Of a DNA stretch of 64,000 bases, positions 43,188-51,979 are shown in pieces; position 1 is the first letter of the stretch; every line of letters begins with the position of its first letter. Position numbers and translations under genes: made by a program. The notes beneath the pieces were generated by a model. That model worked only from the letters and a program-made list of their open reading frames with translations. It was not told where the DNA came from and searched no databases. Where the stretch lies: assembly GCF_032670585.1 (NCBI RefSeq), contig NZ_JAVQHL010000001.1:1116001-1180000 (forward strand). The letters are read 5' to 3'. Origin of the DNA: Ostreiculturibacter nitratireducens (GTDB lineage: Bacteria; Pseudomonadota; Alphaproteobacteria; Rhodobacterales; Rhodobacteraceae).

Positions 43188-43679
43188 TCAGGCTTCGGTG
43201 AATTTCGTGACCTTGCCCCTGACGCCCTCCCAGGCGCCCGGAATGAGTTCAAGACCCAGCACCCGGTCCGGGTTCGTGGGCGGAGGCATCTCCACCCCTT
43301 CGAGTTTCTCGAAGCCGAACCGCCCGTAATAGGGCGCGTCGCCCACGAGCATCACGCGTTCCCATCCGAGCCTGCGCGCTTCCGCGAGGCTTTCGTGGAT
43401 CAGCAGGCCGCCCAGGCCCTCACCCTGGCGCGTCGGGTGAACCGCGACCGGGCCGAGCAGGAGCACACGTTGGCCGCCGACGAGCACGGGCCAGTAGCGG
43501 ATCACGGCCGCCATGACCCCCTGCCCGTCGCGCAGCGTCAGGCAGAGTTCGCGCACCGGGTCCACCCCGTCACGCAGGCGGTAGGAGGACAGAGCCGTTC
43601 GCCCCGGCGCAAAGCAGAGGTCATAAAGCGCCTCGACCTCCCACCAGTCCGCCGCGGTCTCTTCCTCAAGCTGATACAT
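43188..43679 (-). CDS. GNAT acetyltransferase
   Basis: A YhbS-like GNAT protein of 163 aa. LLLGPVAVHPTRQGEGLGGLLIHESL is the acetyl-CoA pyrophosphate loop (RxGxG/A pattern) and VMLVGDAPYYGRFGFE the C-terminal block. ATG 43679 was preferred over a TTG four codons upstream because family members begin near this point. The acceptor is unknown. It is divergent from the flavin reductase gene. Confidence 0.82.
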   Translation of the reverse strand: MYQLEEETAADWWEVEALYDLCFAPGRTALSSYRLRDGVDPVRELCLTLRDGQGVMAAVIRYWPVLVGGQRVLLLGPVAVHPTRQGEGLGGLLIHESLAEARRLGWERVMLVGDAPYYGRFGFEKLEGVEMPPPTNPDRVLGLELIPGAWEGVRGKVTKFTEA

Positions 43680-43761
43680 CCGCCAGGACAATCCCCCGAA
43701 TCCACTGGAAACGCGGGTAGCACGGGGCTAGGTCAGGGGCAAACGGTTGCACGGAGTGACA

Positions 43762-44346
43762 ATGTTCTACCGCCCCGAGGACGGCCACGGCCTGCCGCAC
43801 AACCCCTTCAACGCGATCGTCAGCCCCCGCCCGATCGGCTGGATATCGACGCGGGGCAGCGAAGGGGACAACCTCGCGCCCTACTCATTCTTCAACGCGG
43901 TCGCCTATGTGCCCCCGCAGGTGATGTTCGCCTCCACGGGCCGCAAGGACTCGCTGGGAAATATCGAGGAAACAGGCGTCTTCGCCGTCAACATCGTCGA
44001 ATACGCTGCGCGCGAAGTGATGAACGCGACCTCGACGGCTGCGAAACGGGGCACGGACGAATTCGCCCTCGCCGGGGTCGCGAAAGCGGAATGCACGACG
44101 ATCGCCTGCCCCCGTGTCGAGGGCGCTCCTGCCACGCTCGAATGCCGTATGACGGAGATCCTGACGCTCAGGGGCAAGGACAACTTCCTGATCGTGGGCG
44201 AGGTCACCGGCGTACATATCCGCGACGACTGCCTGAACGAAGGCCGCTTCGACGTGACCCGGTTCCACCCGGTCTCCCGGCTCGGCTACCGCGACTTCGC
44301 CGTCGTCCGCGAGGTCTTCACCATGAAGCGGCCCGACGACGCCTGA
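43762..44346 (+). CDS. Flavin reductase-like FMN-binding protein
   Basis: A 194-aa FMN-binding split-barrel protein: FNAIVSPRPIGWISTRG at about 17-33, NLAPYSFFNAVAYVPPQVMF with the flavin-binding NLAPYS loop, and TGVFAVNIV. Members reduce or bind FMN; several are flavoproteins of unknown substrate. ATG 43762 follows CGGAGTGA. A perfect stem-loop after the stop separates it from the OsmC gene, so read-through may be reduced. Confidence 0.88.
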   Translation: MFYRPEDGHGLPHNPFNAIVSPRPIGWISTRGSEGDNLAPYSFFNAVAYVPPQVMFASTGRKDSLGNIEETGVFAVNIVEYAAREVMNATSTAAKRGTDEFALAGVAKAECTTIACPRVEGAPATLECRMTEILTLRGKDNFLIVGEVTGVHIRDDCLNEGRFDVTRFHPVSRLGYRDFAVVREVFTMKRPDDA

Positions 44347-44347
44347 C

Positions 44348-44367
44348 GTCCGGCCTTGCGGCCGGAC
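44348..44367 (+). terminator. Stem-loop after the flavin reductase gene
   Basis: GTCCGGCC-TTGC-GGCCGGAC is a perfect 8-bp stem with a stable 4-base loop, two bases after the stop codon. No T-run follows. Confidence 0.45.
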
Positions 44368-44412
44368 CCGGCCCACCGCAATATCCGGCCGTTTCTGCAG
44401 GGAAGGGAAACC

Positions 44413-44838
44413 ATGAAAGCGCGCGTCAAATGGGCCGAGGGCCGGACCTTCGTCGGAGAGGCCGGAACCGGCCACAAGATCGCCTTCGGCACCGCACACG
44501 GCGAGAACGGCCAGAAGCCCGGCCCGAGCCCGATGGAACTGGTGCTCATCGGCACGGGCGGCTGTTCGGCCTATGACGTCGTCCATATCCTCGAACGTGG
44601 CCGCGAGAAGATCGAGGACTGCATCGTGGAACTTGACGCCGACCGCGCCGAAACGGACCCGAAGGTCTTCACCCGCATACACATGCATTTCATCGTGAAG
44701 GGCCGCGCCCTCGACCCGAAGAAGGTGGAGCGCGCGATCAACCTCTCGGTCGAGAAATACTGCTCCGCCTCCGCGATGATGGCGAAGACGGCCGAGGTGA
44801 GCCACGATTTCGAGGTGATCGACACTTCCGAAGGCTGA
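44413..44838 (+). CDS. OsmC family peroxiredoxin-like protein (YhfA type)
   Basis: A 141-aa OsmC/Ohr-fold protein. The two redox cysteines are Cys51 (GTGGCSAYD) and Cys117 (EKYCSAS). PGPSPMELVL marks the dimer helix region. YhfA-type members are thought to reduce organic hydroperoxides; physiological substrates are unclear. AGGGAAGGG precedes the ATG. Confidence 0.88.
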   Translation: MKARVKWAEGRTFVGEAGTGHKIAFGTAHGENGQKPGPSPMELVLIGTGGCSAYDVVHILERGREKIEDCIVELDADRAETDPKVFTRIHMHFIVKGRALDPKKVERAINLSVEKYCSASAMMAKTAEVSHDFEVIDTSEG

Positions 44839-44955
44839 GGCAGTCCGTTTGGTTCAGGCGTTTCCGCGCCGCAACCCTGCGGGCGAACGGAACGCCAGGC
44901 GCTTCCTTTTCGCCGATCCCGCTTCTAGGCTCTCGGCGGCAACTTCCGGCCCTGT

Positions 44956-45837
44956 ATGGAGAAGGCGATGGAAACTGTGATCGGCGTGATCGGTGGCTCG
45001 GGAGTCTACGACATCGAGGGCCTCGAGGACGCGCGCTGGCAGGCCGTGGAAGGCCCCTGGGGCAAGCCATCGGACGAGATCCTGACGGGACGGCTCGACG
45101 GCGTCCGCATGGCGTTCCTGCCGCGTCACGGGCGCGGTCATGTCCACTCGCCTTCATCCGTCCCCTATCGGGCCAACATCGACGCGCTGAAGCGCCTCGG
45201 CGTGACGGACGTCGTCTCCGTCTCCGCCTGCGGCAGCTTCCGCGAGGAACTCGCGCCCGGCGATTTCGTCGTCGTCGACCAGTTCATCGACCGCACCTTC
45301 GCTCGGGAGAAGAGCTTTTTCGGAACGGGCTGCGTGGGCCATGTCTCGCTCGCGTTCCCGACCTGCCCGCGCCTGTCTGCCGCCTGCGCCGAGGCGGGCG
45401 AGGCGGAGGGCATCCGCATCCACCGTGGCGGCACCTACCTTGCGATGGAGGGTCCGCAGTTCTCCACGCTCGCTGAATCGAAGCTCTACCGGGAAAACTG
45501 GGGCTGCGACGTCATCGGCATGACCAACATGCCGGAGGCCAAACTCGCCCGCGAGGCGGAGCTCTGCTACGCATCGGTCGCGATGATCACCGATTACGAC
45601 AGCTGGCACCCGCATCACGGCGAGGTGGATATCGCCGCGATCATCGCCACGCTCAAGTGCAACGCCGACAAGGCGCGCGCCCTCGTGGGGCGCCTGCCCG
45701 CTCTCCTCGGGGCAAGCCGCGGACCCTGCCCGCATGGCTGCGACCGCGCGCTCGACTACGCGATCCTCACCGCGCCCGACAAGCGCGATCCCGCTCTCGT
45801 GGCGAAGCTCGACGCAGTGGCGGGCCGGGTGCTCTGA
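44956..45837 (+). CDS. mtnP: S-methyl-5'-thioadenosine phosphorylase
   Basis: Splits methylthioadenosine with phosphate to adenine and methylthioribose-1-phosphate. The 293-aa protein opens VIGVIGGSGVYDIEGLE. PRHGRGHVHSPSSVPYRANI is the phosphate/purine region near 55-75, and NMPEAKLAREAELCYASV with ITDYDSWH matches MTAP rather than purine nucleoside phosphorylases. An ATG four codons in (44968) is an alternative start. The stop overlaps the next gene by one base (TGATG). Adenine produced here would feed apt, two genes downstream. Confidence 0.93.
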   Translation: MEKAMETVIGVIGGSGVYDIEGLEDARWQAVEGPWGKPSDEILTGRLDGVRMAFLPRHGRGHVHSPSSVPYRANIDALKRLGVTDVVSVSACGSFREELAPGDFVVVDQFIDRTFAREKSFFGTGCVGHVSLAFPTCPRLSAACAEAGEAEGIRIHRGGTYLAMEGPQFSTLAESKLYRENWGCDVIGMTNMPEAKLAREAELCYASVAMITDYDSWHPHHGEVDIAAIIATLKCNADKARALVGRLPALLGASRGPCPHGCDRALDYAILTAPDKRDPALVAKLDAVAGRVL

Positions 45838-46514
45838 TGCGCAGGCTGGCGCTCGCCCTCGCGCTTGCGATCTCGACGGGGCCGGCTGCCGCCCTGGATT
45901 GGGTCTCGGCCAACGGCCCGCTCACCGACCGGGATTTCTACCGCCTGGTCAGTTGCGGGGCGAAGCCCGGCGGGCCGTGCCGTGAAGCACTGGTGAAATG
46001 GCCCGCGAAGAAGGTCGGCGACCTCACCATCTCCATCTACCGCGTCGCGGAAGGCTATCCTCGCCGCCTGAGCCGCAGCGCCAGCGCCGCCCTCGACGCA
46101 ACCGTTGCGGAGATCAACCGGGCGGGCTCCGCGGTTCGCCTGCGCCGCCTCAGGGACGGAGAATTCGCCGACATCCGCGTGTTCCTCCTCGATCTCCGAG
46201 AGGGCGACACGATCACGGGGACCGGTCTCCGGCCGCTGGACGGCGAAACCATCGAGGCCGCCCGGGTCCAGGTCTGGTGGAACGGCCGCAGGCAGATCGT
46301 CGACGCCGCAGTCGTCTTCGCCAGCGACGTGAACCGCGCCGACATACGTTCGATCATGCTCGAGGAAACGACGCAGGCACTCGGCTTTCTGACCGATATC
46401 CGCGACCCCTGGTACAATTCCCGCTCGGTCTTTTCCGAGGATTCGAACTCCGTTACCTCACTCGGGGAGCAGGACATGATGGTCCTGCGTCGTCACTATC
46501 CCCCTGGAAACTGA
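45837..46514 (+). CDS. Exported DUF2927 protein
   Basis: A 225-aa protein with a clear signal peptide (MRRLALALALAISTGPAAA). The DUF2927 block follows: EFADIRVFLLDLREGDTI near 118-135, DIRSIMLEETTQALGFLTDI near 172-191, and SLGEQDMMVLRRHYPP at the end. The family is confined largely to alphaproteobacteria; the EE(I/T)TQ(A/S)LG segment is its conserved core, with no proven activity. It is sandwiched in one operon between mtnP (1-base overlap) and apt (23-bp gap), although it is exported and they are cytoplasmic. Confidence 0.85.
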   Translation: MRRLALALALAISTGPAAALDWVSANGPLTDRDFYRLVSCGAKPGGPCREALVKWPAKKVGDLTISIYRVAEGYPRRLSRSASAALDATVAEINRAGSAVRLRRLRDGEFADIRVFLLDLREGDTITGTGLRPLDGETIEAARVQVWWNGRRQIVDAAVVFASDVNRADIRSIMLEETTQALGFLTDIRDPWYNSRSVFSEDSNSVTSLGEQDMMVLRRHYPPGN

Positions 46515-46537
46515 CCCCGCGCCAAAAGGACGAGGCC

Positions 46538-47071
46538 ATGAAGAAGACCGTCAAGGACTACATCCGCACCATCGCCGACTTCCCGCACGAAGGGATCCTC
46601 TTCCGTGACGTGACCACGCTTTTTGCCGATGCGCGCGGTTTCCGCATGGCGATCGACCAGTTGCTGCACCCTTATGCCGGCGAACAGATCGACAAGGTCG
46701 TGGGCCTCGAGGCGCGGGGCTTCATCCTCGGGGGGGCCATTGCGCACCAGCTTTCCGTCGGCTTCGTGCCGATCCGCAAGAAGGGAAAACTGCCCGGGCC
46801 CACGATCGCGCAGGAATATCAGCTCGAATACGGCGAGGCGATCATGGAAATCCATGACGATGCGCTCGATGCGGGAGAGAAGGTGCTGATCGTCGACGAC
46901 CTCCTCGCCACCGGCGGCACGTGCGAGGCAGGAATCCGGCTTTGCGAAAGGCTCGGCGCCGAGATCATCGGCTGCGCCTTCATCGTCGACCTTCCCGACC
47001 TCGGCGGCCGTGCCCGGCTCGAAACGATGGGAATGGACGTGCACGTCCTCTGCGAATTCGAAGGGGCGTGA
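46538..47071 (+). CDS. apt: Adenine phosphoribosyltransferase
   Basis: Converts adenine and PRPP to AMP. The 177-aa protein has DFPHEGILFRDVTTLF at the N-terminus, VVGLEARGFILGG near 54-66, and the PRPP motif VLIVDDLLATGGT at 116-128. AAAGGACGAGG precedes the ATG. It completes a purine-salvage operon with mtnP. Confidence 0.95.
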   Translation: MKKTVKDYIRTIADFPHEGILFRDVTTLFADARGFRMAIDQLLHPYAGEQIDKVVGLEARGFILGGAIAHQLSVGFVPIRKKGKLPGPTIAQEYQLEYGEAIMEIHDDALDAGEKVLIVDDLLATGGTCEAGIRLCERLGAEIIGCAFIVDLPDLGGRARLETMGMDVHVLCEFEGA

Positions 47072-47115
47072 GGTTCCTTAACCATTCGTCAAGAAAGACG
47101 TCCTAGGACTGATGC

Positions 47116-47192
47116 CATCCGACGCTTCGGATGTTGCTTGCACATGTGAGTCTCTCACACGGCCGCCCCGCCCCTCCATGGCGGGGCGTTTC
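47116..47192 (+). terminator. Three consecutive hairpins after apt
   Basis: CATCCGA-CGCT-TCGGATG (47116-47133) is followed by TGTGAG-TCT-CTCACA (47145-47159). The third, strongest, is a 9-bp stem CGCCCCGCC/GGCGGGGCG (47164-47188) followed by TTTCG. The last is a good terminator between convergent genes; the first two are unexplained. Confidence 0.6.
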
Positions 47193-47206
47193 GCGTTCCC
47201 GGAGAA

Positions 47207-48619
47207 CTATCCCGCGAGCACCGCCCCCGGATTCATGATGCCGAAGGGATCAAGGGCCGCCTTGATCGCCCGCATCGCGGCGATCTTCGCAGGGTCGCCG
47301 TATTTCTCCAGGTCCTCGACCTTCAGTCGCCCGATCCCGTGCTCCGCGCTGACCGAACCGCCGTATTCATGCACCAAGTCGTGCACGCAGGTCTTCACCT
47401 CCGCGATCCTGGTCTTGAACTCGTCCCGATGCCGACCCTTCGGTGGGAAAACGTTGTAATGCAGGTTCCCGTCCCCAAGATGCCCGAAACAGTTGATCCG
47501 CACGTCGGCGATCCGCGCGAGCGCCGACGGGGCGCGATCCAGGAACTCCGGAACGGCACTCAGCGGCAGCGAAATGTCGTGCGAAGAGATCGCGCCGATC
47601 CGGCGGTTCGCCTCAGGCAGCGATTCCCGCAGACGGCGGAAATCCTCCCGGTCCGAAAGGCTCTGCGCGATCACTCCGTCACTGACCCAGCCCTGCGCCT
47701 CGGCCTTGGCGAAGAGGCCCATGAGCGTTTCCTCGGGATTGAGCCCTTCGGGGAGGCCAAGCTCGATCAGCACCATCCATTCGGGGCTTTCGGCGAACGG
47801 CCTGCGGGTTGCGGGGCCAACCTCGTCGAGGAAATCGAGCCCCTGCCGGCTGATGAGTTCGAAGACCGAAACGCAGCCCCCTGTCCGCTCCTGGGCCAGT
47901 GCCAGAAGCAACAGCGCCGCCGCGGGACGCGCGACCGCGAAATAGGCGGAACCCTCGGCCGCCGGAATAGGGTGCAGCCTGAGCGTCGCCGCGGTGATCA
48001 CGCCAAGCGTGCCCTCCGCCCCGATCAGGAGGTTGCGCAGGTCATAGCCCGTGTTGTCCTTCCGAAGCCGCTTCAGCCCGCCCATGATCGAACCGTCTGG
48101 CAACACCGCCTCGATCCCCAGGCACAGGTCGCGCGTATTGCCGTAGCGCAGGACGTTCACGCCGCCCGCGTTCGTGGACAGGTTGCCGCCGATCCGCGCT
48201 GTGCCTTCAGAGGCGATGGACAGTGGAAAGAGCTTCCCGGCCTCCCGCGCCGCAGCCTGCACCTCGGCAAGCGTCGCGCCCGCCTCGGCGATCATCACGT
48301 TTTCCTCGGGCCACACGCCGCGTACCGCCGCCATCCGTTCCAGCGAGAGGATCACGGGGACCGGGCCTTCGGGCATGACCTGCCCGCAGACCAACCCGGT
48401 TCCGCCGCCTCGGGGCACGATCCCGACGCGTGCCTCGGCGCAGGCCCGGACGATCTCTGCCACTTCGGCGGTAGATCGCGGCAGCGCGAGAAGCCCAGCC
48501 TCGCCCCGGAAACGTCCGCGCGGCTCTTCCAGGTAGCCGGGCTCGGCCGGGCGCAGACGCCCCTGCGGCAGGCGGGCGGCCAGTCGTTCGGAAAAGGCGT
48601 CATCGGCGGGGTTCAGCAT
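47207..48619 (-). CDS. FAD-linked 2-hydroxyacid dehydrogenase (GlcD / D-2-hydroxyglutarate dehydrogenase type)
   Basis: A 470-aa VAO-family flavoprotein. The PCMH FAD domain has IVPRGGGTGLVCGQ near 75 and GNLSTNAGGVNVLRYGNTRDL near 140. The C-terminal FAD-oxidase domain ends with INCFGHLGDGNLHYNV and SVSAEHGIGRLK, where the histidines bind metal and substrate. Likely substrates are D-2-hydroxyglutarate, D-lactate or glycolate; the sequence does not discriminate by eye. ATG 48619 follows GGAGG and was chosen over a start ten codons upstream. Confidence 0.88.
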   Translation of the reverse strand: MLNPADDAFSERLAARLPQGRLRPAEPGYLEEPRGRFRGEAGLLALPRSTAEVAEIVRACAEARVGIVPRGGGTGLVCGQVMPEGPVPVILSLERMAAVRGVWPEENVMIAEAGATLAEVQAAAREAGKLFPLSIASEGTARIGGNLSTNAGGVNVLRYGNTRDLCLGIEAVLPDGSIMGGLKRLRKDNTGYDLRNLLIGAEGTLGVITAATLRLHPIPAAEGSAYFAVARPAAALLLLALAQERTGGCVSVFELISRQGLDFLDEVGPATRRPFAESPEWMVLIELGLPEGLNPEETLMGLFAKAEAQGWVSDGVIAQSLSDREDFRRLRESLPEANRRIGAISSHDISLPLSAVPEFLDRAPSALARIADVRINCFGHLGDGNLHYNVFPPKGRHRDEFKTRIAEVKTCVHDLVHEYGGSVSAEHGIGRLKVEDLEKYGDPAKIAAMRAIKAALDPFGIMNPGAVLAG

Positions 48620-48669
48620 CGGCGGTCCTCCACGCCCCCCGTGAAGCATGGGAACCGTAATTGCACAAG

Positions 48670-49206
48670 TCAGAGCCCGCGCGCGATCGCCGAGATCTCG
48701 GCTACGCTGCGGGCATTCCGTCCGGTCATGGGCAGCTTGAGGCGCGTCGCTGCCCTCGCGAGGGCAGAGCGGCCGAAGCCTTCGGGCGTGTGGAGATAGA
48801 GAACGTTACCTTCAAGCCGTGCGCTCTCGCCCTGTCCCGCCACTGCGTTCAACGCCTCGACAGTGCCGGGCGGAAGCGCATCTGCGAGGAAGAGGAAATG
48901 CACCTTCCGCCCGTCCGCTTCCGCCTCTGCCATGAAAGGATTCCTGGCGAGCGCGGAATGGAGCGCATCGGCGCGGAGCACGAAGACATGTGGGCGGAAG
49001 CCGAAGCGCGCCGCGATGGCTTCGCCGATCGCGTCCCCTATCGCCTCGGCCGCGCCGCCCGAGCGGAAGACCGCGTTACCGCTCTGGATGTATGTGGCGA
49101 CATCCTCGAAGCCGAGTTCCGCCAGGACCCGGCGCAACTTGGCCATGGGAAGCTTGTGGTGCCCGCCGATATTCACACCGCGCAGAAGCGCGACCCAGGC
49201 CGTCAC
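48670..49206 (-). CDS. DUF1697 protein
   Basis: A 178-aa protein of DUF1697: VALLRGVNIGGHHKLPMAKLRRVLAEL at the N-terminus and ATYIQSGNAVF near 40 are diagnostic. Function unknown. The GTG start overlaps the stop of the MBL-fold gene by four bases (GTGA), so the two are translationally coupled. Confidence 0.87.
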   Translation of the reverse strand: MTAWVALLRGVNIGGHHKLPMAKLRRVLAELGFEDVATYIQSGNAVFRSGGAAEAIGDAIGEAIAARFGFRPHVFVLRADALHSALARNPFMAEAEADGRKVHFLFLADALPPGTVEALNAVAGQGESARLEGNVLYLHTPEGFGRSALARAATRLKLPMTGRNARSVAEISAIARGL

Positions 49207-50009
49207 TGCAGCCGCCCGGGCCGAAGAACGACGACGGTCGGGCGGCTTGGCAGCGTCCTCAGCGAGACTTCAAGCGAATTCTCCCCGCGCCGCTCAACGG
49301 CGAACTCCTCCTCCATCCCGTCGAGGAAGGCCTGCAACGTCCCGTCCCCGAACCAGTGCATCGGGATCACGATCGAGGCACGAAGACGCTTCAGCACGCG
49401 GATCATGGTCGCAAGGTCCAGTGTGTATCCGCCATCGACCGGCGCCATTACCACGTCGAGCCGCCCCAGCATCGCGTATTGCTCGGGGCTCGGCTCCTGA
49501 TGCAGGTGCCCGAGATGACCGATGCAGAGCCCCGCCACCTCGAAGACGAAGATCGAGTTGCCCTTCTCCTCCACCCCGCCGAACGACCGGATATCCGTGG
49601 AAACGTTCCGGATCAGCATCTCTCCGAGGTCGAGGTAATGTTCCACCCCTGCCCCGAACGGCCCCCAGCCTTCCAGAACGTGCGGGATGCGGGCGTCGGG
49701 CTCCGACGTCCAATGCGTCTCATGCGCGTGGTTCATCGTCACCACGTCCGGCACCAGGTTCCCGAGCGCGAAAGACCCGGTGTAGTCCGTCGCCACGGTC
49801 AGCCCGCCCGCCGTCTCGAGAACGAAGGTCGCGTGCGCGACATAGCTAAGCCTCACGGCATCTTCGGCCAGGGCGTCACCGAACCCCGCCTTGTAGAGAA
49901 CCTCGACCGCGGGAGCGTTTTCCGCCAATGCGATGCAGTGGCTCGGAATCCGCTCCTGCGCCACGACAGGCAGGGCAAGACAGGACAGAAGCGCGGCAAT
50001 CCGGAACAT
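49203..50009 (-). CDS. Exported metallo-beta-lactamase-fold protein
   Basis: A 268-aa protein with a signal peptide (MFRIAALLSCLALPVVAQ). The metal-binding motif NHAHETHW gives an HxHxxH pattern without the following aspartate. Other likely ligands are in HLGHLHQ, the aspartate in APVDGGYTLD and the histidine in PMHWFGDG. This layout is that of UlaG-like periplasmic hydrolases. ATG 50009 follows GGGAGGTG. Substrate unknown. It overlaps DUF1697 by four bases. Confidence 0.82.
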   Translation of the reverse strand: MFRIAALLSCLALPVVAQERIPSHCIALAENAPAVEVLYKAGFGDALAEDAVRLSYVAHATFVLETAGGLTVATDYTGSFALGNLVPDVVTMNHAHETHWTSEPDARIPHVLEGWGPFGAGVEHYLDLGEMLIRNVSTDIRSFGGVEEKGNSIFVFEVAGLCIGHLGHLHQEPSPEQYAMLGRLDVVMAPVDGGYTLDLATMIRVLKRLRASIVIPMHWFGDGTLQAFLDGMEEEFAVERRGENSLEVSLRTLPSRPTVVVLRPGRLQ

Positions 50010-50132
50010 CTCGAACACCTCCCGCCGAAGGAGCATAGCGCATTCGCCGCGAACGTCACGCGAGGGACCGCATCTTCCCCTGGCTGGAAATATCGTGTGG
50101 CGCCCAAGGAGGCCCCCGCCCTGCCGCGCCGC

Positions 50133-50717
50133 TCAGCGCGCGTCGGTCCGCCCGCGCCGGTCGTTTCTCAGGTTCGCGTAGAGCACGTGGTTGCGCCATC
50201 TCCCGTTGATCTGGAGATAGCTTTGCGCGACGCCCTCGTACTTGAAGCCGCTCTTTTCCAGCACGCCGCGCGAGGCCGCGTTCTCGGGCAGGCAGGCCGC
50301 CTCGATGCGCGAGAGGTCGAGCGTGGTGAAGGCGTAATGGACGACTGCCGAGATCGCCTCGCGCATGTAGCCCTGCCGGGAATAGCTCTCTCCGATCCAG
50401 TAGCCGAGCGTCCCGGCCTGCGCCGGGCCCCGGCGGATGTTGTCGAGCGTGATTGCCCCCAGAAGCGCCTCGTCGGAGCGCCGGATCAGGAACAGGGGCA
50501 GCGCCGTTCCCCCGGAGACAGCCCGGCCCGCCCAGTAGACGCGGTTCGTGAAGGAGCGCCGCGTCAGGTGGTCGGCGGCCCAGGTCGGCTCCCACGGGAT
50601 CAGGAAGTCCCGGCTTTCCTTGCGTAGCCAGGACCAGGGGCGGTAGTCGCCATGTGCCGGCAGCCGCAAGGTCATCCGTTCCGTCTCGATCCGGACCTTG
50701 CGAGGGCGTGCGAACAT
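50133..50717 (-). CDS. RimJ/RimL-type GNAT acetyltransferase
   Basis: A 194-aa GNAT protein resembling RimJ/RimL N-terminal acetyltransferases of ribosomal proteins: LGYWIGESYSRQGYMREAI is the acetyl-CoA binding block near 105-123 and ACLPENAASRGVLEKSGFKYEG the C-terminal block. Its ATG overlaps the stop of the M16 peptidase gene by one base (TGATG), so it belongs to the thrC-peptidase run. Confidence 0.87.
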   Translation of the reverse strand: MFARPRKVRIETERMTLRLPAHGDYRPWSWLRKESRDFLIPWEPTWAADHLTRRSFTNRVYWAGRAVSGGTALPLFLIRRSDEALLGAITLDNIRRGPAQAGTLGYWIGESYSRQGYMREAISAVVHYAFTTLDLSRIEAACLPENAASRGVLEKSGFKYEGVAQSYLQINGRWRNHVLYANLRNDRRGRTDAR

Positions 50718-51979
50718 CAGGCGGCGAGCCTTTCGCGCAGTTCCTCCAGCGTCGGCGCTGCGGAAACCGGCCCGTAGAGCGCGAGCGCAGCGCCCGCCCT
50801 GTCCGCCATCCGCTCGCCGAAGGCACGTGCGTCGGCAAGCGTCACCGCCTCGTATTTGGCGGTCGTCTCCTCGATCGTTGGCACGCGGCCCCAGATCGCC
50901 AGCATCCGCGCCATGCGCTCTGCGCGCGCCGACGGGCTTTCCAGCCCCATCAGGAGCCCCGCCTTGAGCTGAGCCCGGGCACGCGCGACTTCGGCCTCGC
51001 TCATATCCCCGGCCGCGCGCTTGAGCTCGTCCACGGTCAGACCGCAGAGATCCCCGATCTCCTCGGCGGAGGTGCCGGCGTAGATCGTGACCATGCCGGT
51101 GTCGTCATAGCTCCCGGCCTGGGCGTAGATCGAATAGCAGAGGCCCCGCTCCTCCCGGATCTTCTGGAAGAGCCGCGAGGACATGCCGCCGCCAAGCGCG
51201 GTGGTGAAGACCTGCGCCGCGTGGAACTCGGGATCGCGGTAGGCCGGCCCCTCGAAGGCCAGCGCGAAATGGACCTGCTCGAGATCCTTCACCTCCCGCC
51301 GTTCCGCACCCTGCCATCGCGCGCGTTCGGGCGTGAAGGCCCCCGAGGGCTTGAGGGCGCCGAAGATTTCCTCGGCCAAATGCACGAGCGCGTCGTGATC
51401 GACCGCGCCGGCGGCCGACAGGATCATCTGGTCCGGTCCGTAATGCTCGCGCACGAAGCCCTGAAGGTCCCCGCGCCCGAAGGCCGATACGCGCTCGGCG
51501 GGGCCAAGGATCGTCCGCCCGATCGGCTGGTCGGGATAGGCCGCTTCCTGCAGCCAATCGAAGATGATGTCGTCCGGCGTGTCCAGCGCCTGGCCGATCT
51601 CCTGCAGGATCACGTGGCGCTCGACTTCGATCTCCTTCGGATCGAAGACCGGGTTCAACACGATGTCCGAAATCACGTCGAGCGCCAGCGGCACGTCCGC
51701 CGCCAGCACCCGCGCGTAGTAGGCCGTCGCCTCGCGCGAGGTGTAGGCGTTGATGTAGCCGCCCACATCCTCGATGGCCTCGGCGATCTGCAGGGCCGAA
51801 CGCCGCTTCGTTCCCTTGAACGCCATGTGTTCGAGGAAATGAGCGATCCCGTTCTGCTCGAACCGCTCGTGCCGGCCGCCCGCATTGATCCAAAGGCCAA
51901 GCGTGGCGGACCCCAGCCCCGGCATCGCCTCGGTGGCGATCCGGAAGCCGTTCGGAAGCGTCGTCAGCCGTACCGTCAC
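50717..51979 (-). CDS. M16 family zinc peptidase (processing-peptidase type)
   Basis: A 420-aa protein of the pitrilysin family. The inverted zinc motif HFLEH (His47, Glu50, His51) is intact, and the third ligand is probably in IEVERHVILQEIGQ. GGMSSRLFQKIREERGLCYS is the C-terminal half signature. These proteins are the bacterial relatives of mitochondrial processing peptidase and are encoded after thrC in Rhodobacterales. GTG 51979 overlaps the thrC stop by four bases (GTGA). Substrates are unproven. Confidence 0.9.
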   Translation of the reverse strand: MTVRLTTLPNGFRIATEAMPGLGSATLGLWINAGGRHERFEQNGIAHFLEHMAFKGTKRRSALQIAEAIEDVGGYINAYTSREATAYYARVLAADVPLALDVISDIVLNPVFDPKEIEVERHVILQEIGQALDTPDDIIFDWLQEAAYPDQPIGRTILGPAERVSAFGRGDLQGFVREHYGPDQMILSAAGAVDHDALVHLAEEIFGALKPSGAFTPERARWQGAERREVKDLEQVHFALAFEGPAYRDPEFHAAQVFTTALGGGMSSRLFQKIREERGLCYSIYAQAGSYDDTGMVTIYAGTSAEEIGDLCGLTVDELKRAAGDMSEAEVARARAQLKAGLLMGLESPSARAERMARMLAIWGRVPTIEETTAKYEAVTLADARAFGERMADRAGAALALYGPVSAAPTLEELRERLAA

